Positions 8,384-19,415 of a stretch of DNA of 64,000 nucleotides are shown here, piece after piece (the stretch's first letter is position 1; each line of letters starts with the position of its first letter). A model generated the notes under the pieces. It saw only the letters and a program-made list of their open reading frames with translations. It was not told the origin of the DNA and did not search any database. This DNA comes from Haematospirillum sp. H4485. GTDB lineage: Bacteria > Pseudomonadota > Alphaproteobacteria > Rhodospirillales > Rhodospirillaceae. The translations under genes were made by a program, and so were the position numbers. The stretch spans positions 1-64,000 of the forward strand of contig NZ_JAAVSY010000012.1 in the NCBI RefSeq assembly GCF_012102745.1, read 5' to 3'.

Positions 8384-9382
8384 ATGACCCAGAGCTTTGA
8401 CATCCTGACAATCGGCAATGCCATCGTCGATATCCTGTGCAAAACCGAGGACAGCTTTATCACCGGACAAGGGCTTGTCAAAGGCAGCATGACGCTGATT
8501 GATGAAAAGCAGGCCGATACCCTCTATGAAAAAATGGGGCCAACGATCGAGGCATCGGGCGGCTCTGCCGGTAACACTGCCGCAGGGCTGGCCTCTCTGG
8601 GAAGCAAGGTGGCCTATATCGGGAAAGTCGCCAACGATACCCTGGGCAAGGTCTTTACCCATGACATCCGCGCCATCGGGGCCCATTTCGAGACCCCTCC
8701 GCTTGTTGATGAGCTGTCTACCGCACGCTCGATGGTCCTGATCAGCCCGGACGGGGAAAGAACGATGAGCACCTGGCTCGGCGCCTGCACGCGGTTGTGC
8801 CCGGATGATATAGAAACCTCTATAGTTGAAAATTCGGGTATCACCTATGTTGAAGGCTATCTCTGGGACAAGCCCGACGCCAAGGCGGCCATCCTGAAGG
8901 CCATTGAAATCGCACGCAAGGCAGGTAAAAAGTTCTCTCTTTCGCTCTCGGATCCCTTCTGCGTAGACCGGCACAGACAGGACTTTCTTGATCTTCTGGA
9001 CGGAAGCGTTGATATTCTGTTCGCCAACGAACAGGAGATTTGTCACCTTTACGGGGTTGCAAGTTTCGCCGAAGCAGTGGAAAAGGTACGTGGCCGGGTC
9101 GAAGTCGCCGCGCTGACACGCGGGGCCGCTGGCTCTGTAGCTGTCACAGCCGGCCAAACCATTCCTGTACCCGCAGCGGCCGTGCCTGCTGTTGTTGATA
9201 CGACAGGGGCAGGCGACCTGTATGCCGCCGGATTCCTGCACGGGCTGGTCGGGGGGCGCCCGCTGGCTGAATGTGCCCTGATCGGGGGCATATGCGCGGC
9301 AGAATGCATCAGTCACGTCGGGCCGAGACCACAGGTCTCGCTGGCCGGCTTTGTCACGCAACGCCTGGGCAACACCGCGTAA
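8384..9382 (+). CDS. PfkB-family sugar/nucleoside kinase (adenosine kinase-like)
   Basis: This is a cytosolic ATP-dependent kinase of 332 residues in the ribokinase/PfkB fold. The N-terminal PfkB signature region is GGSAGNTAAGLASLGSKVAY, and the C-terminal signature with the catalytic Asp is DTTGAGDLYAAGFLHG. Alphaproteobacterial members of this shape (FDILTIGNAIVDIL start) are usually annotated as adenosine kinase, phosphorylating adenosine to AMP; the exact sugar or nucleoside cannot be proven from sequence. It is divergent from the EI24 gene and 44 nt upstream of typA, so the two genes may be cotranscribed. Confidence 0.88.
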   Translation: MTQSFDILTIGNAIVDILCKTEDSFITGQGLVKGSMTLIDEKQADTLYEKMGPTIEASGGSAGNTAAGLASLGSKVAYIGKVANDTLGKVFTHDIRAIGAHFETPPLVDELSTARSMVLISPDGERTMSTWLGACTRLCPDDIETSIVENSGITYVEGYLWDKPDAKAAILKAIEIARKAGKKFSLSLSDPFCVDRHRQDFLDLLDGSVDILFANEQEICHLYGVASFAEAVEKVRGRVEVAALTRGAAGSVAVTAGQTIPVPAAAVPAVVDTTGAGDLYAAGFLHGLVGGRPLAECALIGGICAAECISHVGPRPQVSLAGFVTQRLGNTA

Positions 9383-9426
9383 GCACCCCGGGGCGTCGCA
9401 TTTCTTTCTTTTGGACCGGAACCTGT

Positions 9427-11247
9427 ATGGACCTACGCAATATTGCGATCATCGCACACGTTGACCACGGAAAGACGACCCTGGTTGACGCCATGCTCAA
9501 GCAAAGCGGCACCTTCCGCGACAATCAGAAAGTCGCGGAACGGGCCATGGATTCCAATGATCTTGAGCGTGAACGCGGGATCACCATTCTGGCCAAGTGC
9601 ACATCCGTGGACTGGCAGGGGCACCGCATCAACATTGTAGATACCCCCGGCCACGCCGATTTCGGCGGCGAGGTAGAGCGCATCCTGTCGATGGTGGACG
9701 GGGTGGTGCTGCTGTGCGATTCCGCCGAAGGCCCCCTGCCCCAGACCAAGTTCGTGCTGTCCAAGGCCCTGAAGCTTGGTCTGCGCCCGATTGTGCTGAT
9801 CAACAAGGTGGACCGTCAGGATGCACGTCCGGACGAGGTACACGACGAAATCTTCGACCTGTTCGCCAATCTGGATGCCAGTAATGAGCAGCTTGATTTC
9901 CCGACCCTGTTTGCCGTCGGGCGCGACGGGTGGGCCGTTGCCGACCTGGAAAAGGATGAGCGCAAGGATCTGACCCCCCTGTTTAACCTGATCCTGCGCC
10001 ATGTCCCGGCTCCGGAGCGTAATCTGGACGCTCCGTTCTCCATGCTGGCTACCACGCTGGAAGCCGATCCATACCTGGGCCGGATTCTGACAGGGCGCAT
10101 TGCCACCGGGCGGGCCAAGCTCAACATGGCCATCAAGGCCATATCCCGCGATGGATCCCTGATCGAACAGGGCCGGGCCTCCAAGTTGCTTGCCTTCCGT
10201 GGCCTGCAGCGGATACCGGTGGAAGAAGCGGAAGCCGGCGACATTATCGCCCTGGCCGGCCTGGCCAAGGCGAACGTGGCTGACACACTGTGCGCACCCG
10301 AGATTGGAACGCCACTGACAGCCCAGCCCATTGATCCACCAACCTTGGCGATGACCTTCACGGTCAACGACAGCCCCTTGGCCGGTACCGAAGGTGACAA
10401 GCTGACCAGCCGGGTGATCAAGGCCCGTCTGGAGCGGGAGGCCGAAGGTAACGTCGCCATCCGGATTACCGAGAGTGCCGACAAGGATAGTTTTGAAGTA
10501 GCCGGCCGTGGCGAACTTCAGCTGGGCGTGTTGATTGAAACCATGCGCCGCGAGGGCTTTGAGCTGTCCATTTCCCGCCCGCGCGTCCTGTTCCGCGAGG
10601 AAAACGGCCAGCGGATGGAACCGATCGAAGAAGTCGTGGTGGACGTGGACGAGGAGTTCTCGGGCACCGTTGTCGAGAAGATGAGCCTGCGCAAGGCCGA
10701 AATGACCGATATGCGGCCTTCTGGCGGTGGCAAACTGCGTATCACCTTCCTGGCTCCGTCACGCGGCCTGATCGGCTATCATTCAGAATTCCTGACCGAT
10801 ACCCGTGGCACAGGCATCATGAACCGCCTGTATCACAGCTATGCCCCCTACAAGGGGCCCATAGAAGGCCGCCGCACCGGGGTCCTGATTTCCAATGGAA
10901 AGGGAGAAGCTGTCGCGTACGCCCTCTTCAACCTTCTGGACCGTGGCCCACAATTTGTCGTCCACAATGACAAGGTCTATGAGGGCATGATTGTCGGGGA
11001 GCATACCCGCTCCAACGACCTGGAGGTCAATGTCCTCAAGGGGAAACAGCTGACCAACATCCGCGCAGCCGGCAAGGATGAAGCCGTGCGCCTGCCTCCT
11101 CCGAAGAAGATGACCCTGGAAGAGGCACTGTCTTATATCCAGGACGATGAATTGGTCGAGGTGACACCAAAATCAATCCGTCTGCGCAAGCGGTTCCTTG
11201 ATCCAAACGAACGCAAGCGGGCTGCAAAGGCCGGCACATTCGCCTGA
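9427..11247 (+). CDS. typA: Ribosome-associated translational GTPase TypA/BipA
   Basis: This is a 606-residue translation-factor GTPase that binds the 70S ribosome and affects stress growth and 50S assembly at low temperature. The G motifs are clear: G1 [10 protein letters not shown], switch I RERGITI, G3 DTPGH and G4 NKVD. A domain II beta-barrel, EF-G-like domains III and V, and the TypA-specific C-terminal domain (around [20 protein letters not shown]) follow. The start ATG 9427 ([15 protein letters not shown]) matches the family, although the frame is open 156 nt further upstream. Confidence 0.97.
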   Translation: MDLRNIAIIAHVDHGKTTLVDAMLKQSGTFRDNQKVAERAMDSNDLERERGITILAKCTSVDWQGHRINIVDTPGHADFGGEVERILSMVDGVVLLCDSAEGPLPQTKFVLSKALKLGLRPIVLINKVDRQDARPDEVHDEIFDLFANLDASNEQLDFPTLFAVGRDGWAVADLEKDERKDLTPLFNLILRHVPAPERNLDAPFSMLATTLEADPYLGRILTGRIATGRAKLNMAIKAISRDGSLIEQGRASKLLAFRGLQRIPVEEAEAGDIIALAGLAKANVADTLCAPEIGTPLTAQPIDPPTLAMTFTVNDSPLAGTEGDKLTSRVIKARLEREAEGNVAIRITESADKDSFEVAGRGELQLGVLIETMRREGFELSISRPRVLFREENGQRMEPIEEVVVDVDEEFSGTVVEKMSLRKAEMTDMRPSGGGKLRITFLAPSRGLIGYHSEFLTDTRGTGIMNRLYHSYAPYKGPIEGRRTGVLISNGKGEAVAYALFNLLDRGPQFVVHNDKVYEGMIVGEHTRSNDLEVNVLKGKQLTNIRAAGKDEAVRLPPPKKMTLEEALSYIQDDELVEVTPKSIRLRKRFLDPNERKRAAKAGTFA

Positions 11248-11456
11248 CACAAACACGGGCATTCCGGGGTACGGCATCTCATGTCGGCTCCGGAATAACC
11301 AGATACGCTATAAACACACTGATCAGGTTGCCATTCCCGCGAGAGATGCGAAAAAAAGGGCCGTAAACACGCAAAAAGAGCACAGGAAGGTTGACAGAAC
11401 AGCCTTAATTCTCCTCCATGGCTGTCTTGTTGCAAAAGTGTCAGGGAAATATCGGT

Positions 11457-12764
11457 ATGCAAAACTGGTGGCGCTCCGTCGCAGTCTATGGCGACCGCCG
11501 GGTCATGATCATCCTCGTCCAGGGCTTTGCCTCGGGCCTCCCACTTCCCCTTGTTTACGCCACCCTGTCTGCCTGGCTGACAGAAGCCAGCCTCAGCAAG
11601 ACAGCCATCGGTCTGTTTTCCTGGGCATCCACGGTCTACGCACTGAAGTTCCTGTGGTCACCGGTTGTGGACCATATTCGCATTCCCCTTCTGACCTCTT
11701 GGCTGGGCCGTAGGAAATCCTGGATGCTGGTCTCGCAGATCGCCCTGATCGTTGCCATGACCGGCCTTGGAAGCAGTGACCCTGCAACCTATCTTTGGGG
11801 CACGGCCGCATGGACGGTGGCACTCGCCTTTGCTTCGGCGACACAGGACATTGTGATTGATGCCTACCGTATTGAAAGCCTGGAACAGGATATGGCCGGT
11901 GCCGGTGCCGGCGGCACTGTTCTTGGGTACCGCATCGGGATGATGGCCTCCGGGGCGGGGGCACTGATTCTGGCTGATGCCTTCGGATGGCAAATCGCCT
12001 ATGCATCGATGGCCGCACTGATGGCTGGGTGTCTTCTGTTCACGCTTTTCGTACCGGAACCGGAATCCCCACAAGGGAGAATGCGTCAGGAACGCCACGT
12101 TACCCAGAACAGCGACTGGATGTACGATACGGTCATTGCCCCGTTTGCCGACTTTATACGCCGGGAAAACTGGATCTTGGTCCTTCTTTTCATCGCGTTC
12201 TATAAATACGGCGATGCCCTGCTTGGTGTCATGGCAAACCCGTTCTACATCGACATTGGCTTCACAAAAACTGATATCGGCGTGGTCAGCAAAACCTACG
12301 GCGTTGTAATGACTATTGCCGGCGGCCTGATCGGCGGCGCCATTGTGCTTCGCTATGGTATAATGCGTGCTCTCCTGCTGTGTGGCATCCTGCAAGCTGC
12401 TTCCAACCTAGTGTTTGTGGCCCAGGCCATGATCGGTCCCAGTGTTCCGGCACTGGTTGTAACCATCAGCGTGGAAAATCTGACCGGCGGCATGGGGTCG
12501 GCCGCATTTGTCGCCTATCTTTCCAGCCTGACCAATATTGCCTATACGGCAACCCAATACGCATTGGTCAGCTCGTTCATGGCCTTTGCCCGTACCTTCA
12601 TGGCATCAGGGGGGGGCTGGCTGGCTGACCATGTCGCGTGGAGCACTTATTTCATGATTTCTACCCTTGCGGCAATACCAGGTCTGGTACTGCTGCTCTG
12701 GATGATGAAGGCCTTTCCACGACAGAACAGCCAGATTCATGTCTCGGCCATGGCCGACGATTAA
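11457..12764 (+). CDS. ampG: AmpG-like MFS permease (muropeptide transporter family)
   Basis: This 435-residue protein has about 12 hydrophobic segments. AmpG permeases import GlcNAc-anhydroMurNAc peptides from the periplasm for peptidoglycan recycling. The family-like early motif is [19 protein letters not shown] followed by [23 protein letters not shown] is the cytoplasmic loop 2-3 motif, and [11 protein letters not shown] is strongly AmpG-like. I chose ATG 11457, with AGGGA 9 nt upstream, over 11418, which lacks a site. No beta-lactamase or AmpR gene is nearby. Confidence 0.9.
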   Translation: MQNWWRSVAVYGDRRVMIILVQGFASGLPLPLVYATLSAWLTEASLSKTAIGLFSWASTVYALKFLWSPVVDHIRIPLLTSWLGRRKSWMLVSQIALIVAMTGLGSSDPATYLWGTAAWTVALAFASATQDIVIDAYRIESLEQDMAGAGAGGTVLGYRIGMMASGAGALILADAFGWQIAYASMAALMAGCLLFTLFVPEPESPQGRMRQERHVTQNSDWMYDTVIAPFADFIRRENWILVLLFIAFYKYGDALLGVMANPFYIDIGFTKTDIGVVSKTYGVVMTIAGGLIGGAIVLRYGIMRALLLCGILQAASNLVFVAQAMIGPSVPALVVTISVENLTGGMGSAAFVAYLSSLTNIAYTATQYALVSSFMAFARTFMASGGGWLADHVAWSTYFMISTLAAIPGLVLLLWMMKAFPRQNSQIHVSAMADD

Positions 12765-12781
12765 CGGGGAAATACACGGAA

Positions 12782-12832
12782 ACACCCTGCCCAGCCTTGC
12801 CTTTTCATAGGGTTCCCGGCTGGGCAGGGTGT
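12782..12832 (+). terminator. Long GC-rich hairpin after ampG
   Basis: A 15-bp perfect stem (ACACCCTGCCCAGCC / GGCTGGGCAGGGTGT) encloses a 21-nt loop and starts 18 nt after the AmpG stop. No T-run follows, so classical Rho-independent termination is doubtful. It may terminate weakly, protect the 3' end, or act in the acnA leader. Confidence 0.5.
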
Positions 12833-12955
12833 GTCTGGGTACGGGGCATCACTGGACAATATCTCGCAAATATGGTGTATGGTGCACGGGATTCTCGCGC
12901 AGGCGCGGGACTTCCGAAGACCAACGGATGCCACCCTTTTGCCGAGGAGCGACCA

Positions 12956-15634
12956 ATGCCCCTGTGCGGTCACGACACCCTCAAGACCCGACGGACCCTG
13001 AAGATTGCCGGGCAGGAATTTGATTATTTCAGCCTGAAAGCGGCGTCGGAAGCCGGACTGGGTGACATTTCCCGCCTGCCTTATTCCATGAAGGTGCTGC
13101 TGGAAAACCTGCTGCGCTATGAAGACGGGCGCAGCGTAACCGTTGATGATGTCAAGGCCTGCGCCGCCTGGATCAAGGACCGCCGCTCTGACCGGGAAAT
13201 TGCCTATCGTCCGGCACGGGTTCTGATGCAGGACTTTACCGGGGTTCCTGCTGTCGTTGACTTGGCCGCCATGCGTGATGCCGTCACCCGGCTTGGCGGT
13301 GACCCCCAGAAAATCAATCCCTTGTCCCCCGTCGATCTGGTCATTGACCATTCGGTGATGATCGACCACTTCGGGGCAGTCGACTCCCTGAAAAAGAATA
13401 TGGACCTGGAATTTGAACGCAACGGAGAGCGTTATGAATTCCTGCGTTGGGGCCAGAAAGCGTTCCGCAACTTCCGGGCCGTACCGCCAGGGGCGGGCAT
13501 CTGCCACCAGATCAATATTGAACATCTGGCCCGCGTTGCGTGGACCGGCGAAGAAGGCAAACGGACGCTGGTCTACCCTGATACCTGTGTTGGAACGGAT
13601 TCCCACACCACCATGGTCAATGGGCTGGGTGTTCTGGGCTGGGGTGTCGGTGGTATCGAGGCTGAAGCCGCCATGCTGGGGCAACCCGTGTCCATGCTGA
13701 TTCCCGAAGTTGTCGGCTTCAAGCTGACCGGAAAACTGCGCGAGGGGATGACAGCAACCGATCTGGTGCTGACTGTTACCCAGATGCTGCGCAAGAAGGG
13801 TGTGGTCGGAAAGTTTGTCGAATTCTACGGCTCGGGCCTCGATAACCTGAGCTTGGCGGACCGCGCCACCATCGGGAACATGGCCCCGGAATACGGGGCA
13901 ACATGCGGCATTTTCCCAGTGGATGAGGAAACCCTCAACTATCTGCGTCTGACAGGACGCCCGGAATCCCAGATCGAGCTGGTCAAGCTCTATGCCATGG
14001 AACAGGGCATGTGGCGGACACCAAACTGGGATCCGGTCTTTACAGATACCCTGGAACTGGACATGAACACGGTAGAGGCCTCCCTCGCCGGTCCGAAGCG
14101 TCCACAGGACCGGGTAGCCCTGTCCGGGGCAGCCAAGGCCCTGAAGGAAGTCCTGACCGCCGAAGGCATCACCGACCATGGCAAGGGCTTTGCTGTCCCC
14201 GGGACGGATTACGAGCTGAACCAGGGCGATGTTGTCATTGCTGCCATCACATCGTGCACCAATACATCAAACCCCAGCGTTCTGATTGCGGCCGGACTTG
14301 TTGCCAAGAAGGCGATAGAAAAGGGCCTGAAGCGGGCACCATGGGTCAAGTCGTCCCTTGCACCGGGATCACAGGTGGTGCAGGACTACCTGGAAAAGGC
14401 CGGTCTACAGAAATACCTGGATCAGCTTGGCTTCAATATTGCCGGCTTCGGCTGTACAACGTGCATCGGGAACTCGGGTCCTCTGGCTGATCCGATTGCC
14501 ACCACGATTGATACCAATAAAATGGTGGTGTCCGCCGTTTTGTCCGGTAACCGCAACTTTGAAGGCCGGATCAGCCCGCATGTGCGTGCCAACTGGCTGG
14601 CTTCCCCGCCGCTGGTGGTGGCCTATGCCCTTCTGGGCAACATGCAAAAGGACATCACGACCGAGCCTTTGGGAACAGGATCGGATGGCAAGCCTGTGTA
14701 CCTGAAGGATATCTGGCCAACCACAGCAGAAATCCAGTCAACGGTTGCGTCCTGTGTCACCCGGGCCATGTTTGAAAGCCGGTATGCCGACGTCTGGGCG
14801 GGCCCGCGGCAGTGGCAGGATATCAAGGTCGGTGAGAGCCAGACCTATTCGTGGAACAACAAATCCACCTATGTCCAGAACCCACCCTACTTCGTCAACA
14901 TTGCCGACGGGGCCGGAAAGTTCTCTGACATCAAGGGTGCAAGGCCGTTGGCCATCCTGGGTGACTCTGTAACCACGGACCATATCTCACCGGCTGGCTC
15001 GATCAAGACCGACAGCCCGGCCGGAAAATACCTGATTGCCAACGGTGTCAGCAAGGCTGATTTCAACAGCTATGGTGCCCGGCGTGGCAACCACGAGGTC
15101 ATGATGCGAGGCACCTTTGCCAATATCCGCATCAAGAACGAAATGGTGCCGGGTATCGAGGGCGGCATTACCAAGCACATTCCCTCCGGCGAAGTCATGG
15201 CCATCTACGATGCCTCCATGAAGTATCAGGCCGAGAAAACGCCGCTGGTCGTCATCGCCGGCAAGGAGTACGGAACCGGCTCATCCCGCGACTGGGCTGC
15301 CAAGGGCACCAACCTGCTGGGCGTGAAGGCTGTTCTGGTGGAATCCTTTGAACGGATCCACCGCTCCAACCTGGTTGGCATGGGTGTCCTGCCCCTGCAG
15401 TTCAAGGACGGAACCGACCGCAAAACCTTGAAGCTGGACGGAACGGAGATCTTTGATATCATCGGCATTGGAAACGGCATCAAACCGCGCCAGGACGTTC
15501 AGGTCACGATTACCCGCGCTGATGGCTCAAAACAGACGATCACTGTCCTATGCCGCATCGATACAGCCGATGAGGTGGAATACTACCGGCATGGTGGTAT
15601 CCTACAATACGTGCTGAGATCACTGGTCGCCTGA
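12956..15634 (+). CDS. acnA: Aconitate hydratase A
   Basis: This cytosolic [4Fe-4S] enzyme interconverts citrate and isocitrate in the TCA cycle. It is 892 residues, normal for the AcnA/IRP1 type. The cluster cysteines are in [11 protein letters not shown] and [11 protein letters not shown]. Substrate residues appear in [17 protein letters not shown], and the swivel domain with [16 protein letters not shown] lies near the C-terminus. The start ATG 12956 has GAGGAG 6 nt upstream; the frame is open far upstream but carries no family sequence there. The gene is flanked by strong hairpins on both sides and looks monocistronic. Confidence 0.98.
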   Translation: MPLCGHDTLKTRRTLKIAGQEFDYFSLKAASEAGLGDISRLPYSMKVLLENLLRYEDGRSVTVDDVKACAAWIKDRRSDREIAYRPARVLMQDFTGVPAVVDLAAMRDAVTRLGGDPQKINPLSPVDLVIDHSVMIDHFGAVDSLKKNMDLEFERNGERYEFLRWGQKAFRNFRAVPPGAGICHQINIEHLARVAWTGEEGKRTLVYPDTCVGTDSHTTMVNGLGVLGWGVGGIEAEAAMLGQPVSMLIPEVVGFKLTGKLREGMTATDLVLTVTQMLRKKGVVGKFVEFYGSGLDNLSLADRATIGNMAPEYGATCGIFPVDEETLNYLRLTGRPESQIELVKLYAMEQGMWRTPNWDPVFTDTLELDMNTVEASLAGPKRPQDRVALSGAAKALKEVLTAEGITDHGKGFAVPGTDYELNQGDVVIAAITSCTNTSNPSVLIAAGLVAKKAIEKGLKRAPWVKSSLAPGSQVVQDYLEKAGLQKYLDQLGFNIAGFGCTTCIGNSGPLADPIATTIDTNKMVVSAVLSGNRNFEGRISPHVRANWLASPPLVVAYALLGNMQKDITTEPLGTGSDGKPVYLKDIWPTTAEIQSTVASCVTRAMFESRYADVWAGPRQWQDIKVGESQTYSWNNKSTYVQNPPYFVNIADGAGKFSDIKGARPLAILGDSVTTDHISPAGSIKTDSPAGKYLIANGVSKADFNSYGARRGNHEVMMRGTFANIRIKNEMVPGIEGGITKHIPSGEVMAIYDASMKYQAEKTPLVVIAGKEYGTGSSRDWAAKGTNLLGVKAVLVESFERIHRSNLVGMGVLPLQFKDGTDRKTLKLDGTEIFDIIGIGNGIKPRQDVQVTITRADGSKQTITVLCRIDTADEVEYYRHGGILQYVLRSLVA

Positions 15635-15649
15635 TAGACACCAGATACA

Positions 15650-15679
15650 AAAAAGGGAGGGTGCAAGCCCTCCCTTTTT
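15650..15679. terminator. Bidirectional terminator between acnA and the HExxH gene
   Basis: The stem AAAAAGGGAGGG / CCCTCCCTTTTT has a 6-nt loop, giving a T-run on both strands. It lies 15 nt after the acnA stop and 32 nt before the stop of the convergent gene, so it can end both transcripts. Confidence 0.9.
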
Positions 15680-15711
15680 CATGAACAACCCCGTAGCATC
15701 CGCAAAGAGAG

Positions 15712-16272
15712 TCAACGACCAGCGGCATCGCTGGGCAAGTTGGCCTTGTCCGAAGGGTTGTCAAGGAACGAGCGCAAAACCTTTTCATAGAGAGGAAGGT
15801 CAGACGCTACGTAGTTTTTATCCCTCCTGGGAATTTGCAGTCCACCCAATATCTTGAAATAGAAGTAATCAGACAGGACATTTCCCTGCGCCTCCATATT
15901 ATAGCTAGCGAGAGACGCATCCTCACGCAGGGTATAGGCATAGTCCAAGCCTATACGCACAGCCCCGCGCAACATGACCGGATACCCAAGCTGGTACTGC
16001 CAAACGTGGACCATCTCATGCATAAACCATAGCAGGGAGGACACATCAAAATCCCCGTCAGGGTACCCCAAGGCAAAGTCAGCGCGATAATCCTCCTTCC
16101 TGAAGTACAAGGAACCGTTTGGTGTCACCGCTGTACGCCGGGTCTGAAAATCAATACCAAAGAAACTGAAAAATCCGCGATTATGAATGCGGACCTTTGA
16201 ATAATCGATACTGTCCTTAAATATTGAGCGGGCAGCCTGGATTTCGTTATCTGTAAGAGGTCGTTTCTGCAT
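15712..16272 (-). CDS. HExxH metallopeptidase-like protein ('vgr related' type)
   Basis: This is a 186-residue soluble protein with a single zincin-type motif, HEMVHVWQ (about residues 85-92), preceded by LLWFMHEM. The N-terminus (RPLTDNEIQAARSIFKDSIDYSKVRI) and the Tyr/Phe-rich middle resemble small alphaproteobacterial proteins often labelled 'vgr related protein'. That label is historical and does not prove a type VI link. No signal peptide is visible. The third zinc ligand is not obvious; an Asp/Glu in LREDASLASYNMEAQGN is a candidate. It is a single gene convergent with acnA. Its function is unknown. Confidence 0.8.
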   Translation of the reverse strand: MQKRPLTDNEIQAARSIFKDSIDYSKVRIHNRGFFSFFGIDFQTRRTAVTPNGSLYFRKEDYRADFALGYPDGDFDVSSLLWFMHEMVHVWQYQLGYPVMLRGAVRIGLDYAYTLREDASLASYNMEAQGNVLSDYFYFKILGGLQIPRRDKNYVASDLPLYEKVLRSFLDNPSDKANLPSDAAGR

Positions 16273-16513
16273 TATTCAGTCACATAGATAGATTTGTTAT
16301 CGTTATGGAACAACACGCCCCTAGAGGACATGACATTTCACCAAAAAGATAAATAGAAGATGCAGGTAAAAGGCACCAGAGAAATGCAGCCGAACATAGA
16401 AAAATTCAGTCTGGAGGCTGCCTTAGGTGTACAGAAAACAGAAAAGAGCCGGAAAAAGCGGGACGGAGCGCGCAGAAACGCACACCCCGTCATGAAAAAC
16501 GATCCGGTTCTTC

Positions 16514-17623
16514 TTAGCGAACGAAGACCTGCACCTCTCCGCCAGACACATCATTGCTGGCCGATGTTGTCAGGCGCGTACGATCCGAACCAAGCCCCAT
16601 ATCGCTCAGGGTCCGGATCACCTGCTCGGCATTGCGGCGAACACTTGTTGCCGCCACAGCAGCCTGTCCAGGATTACCATCGGCCGGACTCACAGCAATG
16701 ATATCAAAGACAGCTGTCGGCTTACGCTCCAGCGCCTGTGATACAGCCTGATACAAAGGCTGTTGGTATTCGACATTCGGCCTGTCAAAACGGATCACGA
16801 CCAAAGGACGGCGCTTTGCCTTGTCAGTCGGCATACTGAACGCAGACGACAACGCCATGGCATTAGCCCGTGAAGAAGCACGTGAGCCAAGAGCAGCGCC
16901 ATACAGCTGACCACTCTTCACGCCCAGCGCCAATGTATTCAGATTTGACCTCTCACTGGCCAGATAGCTCTGCTGGCGGGATATATCCTGCGAAAGATCG
17001 GACAGCAGACGCTCAAACAACACCATGGTCTGGTTGGTCTGGTCCTGGAGCATTCTGAGCTGACGGTGATCGTCCTCAACAGCACCCGATAAACCATAAG
17101 CCGCATTGATACTGTCAATCAGATAGGCACCCATGGCACTGTCCGAAGACACGTGGCTTGCCAGCCTGTTCATGGCTGTAATGCTGGCGCTTATACCGTC
17201 AAGCTGCTTCTGGGCACCACTCCACTGCCTTTGCAGGACGGGGTTGCCCGGCGTAGAGCCAACCTGTAGACGGGCGCTGATCGAAGCCACGGTTTCGTGA
17301 TAGGACTTGCTGTCGCTGACAATAGCCGCCCGGAGCTGCTGAAGCTCTTCACCGCGCCGACGCACGGCAGACTGGAGTTGACCCAACTCTCCACGGAACG
17401 TGTGTACCTTCTGCCCGACGAACGTACCACCTGATATACCATCGGACAGATCAGCATCCGATACCAAGGGCACGGGCTCCGCCACATCATCACCGCGTGT
17501 GACCACGGCCCCGGAGCTGTGATTGCTCTCCAGTGACGGGAACAGTGCATCATTGGCAAAAGAGCAACCGGACAGAAAGACTGTCACGCCAAGCACCAGA
17601 ATTCGCGATTTGGTCAGCGGCAT
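16514..17623 (-). CDS. Coiled-coil lipoprotein with OmpA-like C-terminus
   Basis: This is a 369-residue predicted lipoprotein. Its signal peptide ends in the lipobox LSGC (about residue 20), followed by SFANDALFPS. The central region (about 90-250) is heptad-rich and probably alpha-helical (QLQSAVRRRGEELQQLRAAI and further repeats). The C-terminus (RPLVVIRFDRPNVEYQQ ... SVRRNAEQVIRTLSDMGL) resembles the peptidoglycan-binding OmpA/MotB-type fold in spacing, though I see no perfect signature. I infer an envelope-spanning structural role. ATG 17623 is preferred over the longer frame because it places the signal peptide at the N-terminus. Confidence 0.78.
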   Translation of the reverse strand: MPLTKSRILVLGVTVFLSGCSFANDALFPSLESNHSSGAVVTRGDDVAEPVPLVSDADLSDGISGGTFVGQKVHTFRGELGQLQSAVRRRGEELQQLRAAIVSDSKSYHETVASISARLQVGSTPGNPVLQRQWSGAQKQLDGISASITAMNRLASHVSSDSAMGAYLIDSINAAYGLSGAVEDDHRQLRMLQDQTNQTMVLFERLLSDLSQDISRQQSYLASERSNLNTLALGVKSGQLYGAALGSRASSRANAMALSSAFSMPTDKAKRRPLVVIRFDRPNVEYQQPLYQAVSQALERKPTAVFDIIAVSPADGNPGQAAVAATSVRRNAEQVIRTLSDMGLGSDRTRLTTSASNDVSGGEVQVFVR

Positions 17624-17793
17624 CGAATTACCTATGTCTAGTCCGTACCCGGGCAGAGGTCCGACCCGACGGATGAGTCTCAAGGGCGGAAACAGTATCA
17701 CACTCGACAAGTGCACGGCGGGCTCCCCCTCACCTTCCCGCTTACATGATTTGGGGGAGTGTACTGAAACGTCATCACCGGAACAAGCCGCTT

Positions 17794-18615
17794 TTACAGC
17801 GAGATACGTCCGATTCTATACCGTGGTAACAAAGATGCCCAAGCAAGGAAACAAAAAACGGTAGCCGCAGCAACAATAGACGGGCCTGCAGGCAAATCCC
17901 AGAACCATGATCCAGCCAAGCCACACAGAACAGAGAGAGCCGCAAAAAAGACCGATAAAAAAGCCATCGCTTCAGGCGTGCCGGCAAAACGGCGCGCTGT
18001 TGCAGCTGGAACAATCAACATCGCTGTAACCAGCAGAACACCTGTCGTCCGTATGGCCAAGGCAACAACCACAGCCATCAGGATCATGAACAGGAACTCG
18101 GCCCGCCATACGGCAAGCCCCTCGACAAGGGCCAAGTCACGCGACACCGTTACGGCAACAAGAACACGCCACAAAAAGACCAGGGAACATACAACACAAA
18201 AGGCCCCGCCCCATATAACCAGGACATCGCCCTGCGCAACAGACAGAATGTCGCCGAAAAGAAAACTATGCAGGTCGATCCGTATGCCACTTGCATCCGA
18301 GGTCACAAGCGCCAGCGCAATCATGCCAAATGAAAGCCCGGCATGCGAGAAGATGCCAAGCAGTGTATCCGCAGCCACCAGGCGCTGCCGGCCCAGCGCC
18401 ACAAGAAGCAAGGCAATCACCAGACCAAGAACAACAACCGAGGCCGTGATACCCGTTCCCAGAAACAATCCGGCAGCCACGCCCAACAGCGCAGCGTGCG
18501 ACAATGCATCGCCGAAGTAGGCCATACGTCTCCAGACGACTAAACAACCCAGCGGCCCCACGGCAACAGCCATTCCCAAGCCGGCCAACAGGGCTCGCAC
18601 CATGAAATCATCCAT
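17794..18615 (-). CDS. znuB: Zinc ABC transporter permease
   Basis: This is the integral-membrane subunit of a high-affinity Zn2+ (possibly Mn2+) importer of the ABC-3 family. It is 273 residues, with about eight hydrophobic segments and the family loop AYFGDALSHAALLGVA near the N-terminus. Its start is coupled to the znuC stop: ATG 18615 overlaps the TGA, and a GTG one codon earlier is equally possible. The zinc assignment rests on the linked zur gene and His-rich znuA. It is the last gene of zur-znuC-znuB. Confidence 0.93.
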   Translation of the reverse strand: MDDFMVRALLAGLGMAVAVGPLGCLVVWRRMAYFGDALSHAALLGVAAGLFLGTGITASVVVLGLVIALLLVALGRQRLVAADTLLGIFSHAGLSFGMIALALVTSDASGIRIDLHSFLFGDILSVAQGDVLVIWGGAFCVVCSLVFLWRVLVAVTVSRDLALVEGLAVWRAEFLFMILMAVVVALAIRTTGVLLVTAMLIVPAATARRFAGTPEAMAFLSVFFAALSVLCGLAGSWFWDLPAGPSIVAAATVFCFLAWASLLPRYRIGRISL

Positions 18616-19415
18616 CACTTCATATCCTTGGGAACAGGCCCTGTATGCGCCTCATGACCATGAACAGAACAGTCCGCGCTGATTGTCCCGTCGGGGTTAT
18701 GATGGTGGTGATGCCCCTCGTGCCCGTACCAGGCAATATGCCCCGCCGCTTCCGGACCGAAAAGACGTTCCCACACAGGATCACGGGCAACTGCACGAGG
18801 ATGGCCAACGCAGCAAACATGGTGATGCAGGCACACCACACGATCTGTAGCAGCCATCACCACGTGCAGATCGTGAGAAATCATGACAACAGCGCACCCA
18901 TGCACCGTGCGCAAGCGGGCAATAAGATCATAAAGGTCTGTCTGTCCCCGGTAATCCACACCCTGGGCCGGCTCATCCAGAATCAGCAGGTGTGGACGGG
19001 ACAACAGGGTCCGCGCCAACATGACACGCTGAAACTCCCCACCAGACAAATCCTGAACCCGGGCCTGGAAGAGGTGCGCAACACCCGCTTCCTCCAAGGC
19101 TGTACGTGCTTCCTGTTCACGAATACGACCGGTCAGGGAGAGCAGGCGATACACTGTCAGAGGCAGAATACGATCAACATGCAAGCGTTGCGGCAACCAA
19201 CCAATCCGAAGGCCGGGACAGCGCTCCAGCACACCCTCGCCCGCAGTCTCAAGACCAGCCAGAACACGGACCAAGGTTGTTTTTCCTGACCCGTTCGGAC
19301 CGACAATGGTCACGATTTCGCCCGCAGCAACCGAGAAGTCAACGTTATCGAGGATCCTGCGTCCATCACGAACCAGAACCAACCCCTTTGCCGAGATCAG
19401 GGGAACGATGCTCAT
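18615..19415 (-). CDS. znuC: Zinc ABC transporter ATP-binding protein
   Basis: This 266-residue ATPase drives the Zn2+ importer. It has Walker A GPNGSGKTTL, the signature LSGGEFQRVML, Walker B LLILDEPAQGVD and the H-loop VMISHDLHVV. The C-terminal tail is strikingly His-rich (GHEGHHHHHNPDG, then VHGHEAHTG), a common feature of ZnuC proteins that may sense or buffer zinc. The start ATG 19415 overlaps the zur stop by 4 nt (ATGA). Confidence 0.95.
   Translation of the reverse strand: MSIVPLISAKGLVLVRDGRRILDNVDFSVAAGEIVTIVGPNGSGKTTLVRVLAGLETAGEGVLERCPGLRIGWLPQRLHVDRILPLTVYRLLSLTGRIREQEARTALEEAGVAHLFQARVQDLSGGEFQRVMLARTLLSRPHLLILDEPAQGVDYRGQTDLYDLIARLRTVHGCAVVMISHDLHVVMAATDRVVCLHHHVCCVGHPRAVARDPVWERLFGPEAAGHIAWYGHEGHHHHHNPDGTISADCSVHGHEAHTGPVPKDMK

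Noticed and set aside
8138-9361. 407-residue ORF antisense to the PfkB kinase gene
   Set aside because: Shadow frame; the plus strand has clear PfkB motifs.
12761-14179. 472-residue ORF antisense to acnA
   Set aside because: Shadow of the aconitase gene, with His/Gln-rich composition and no family pattern.
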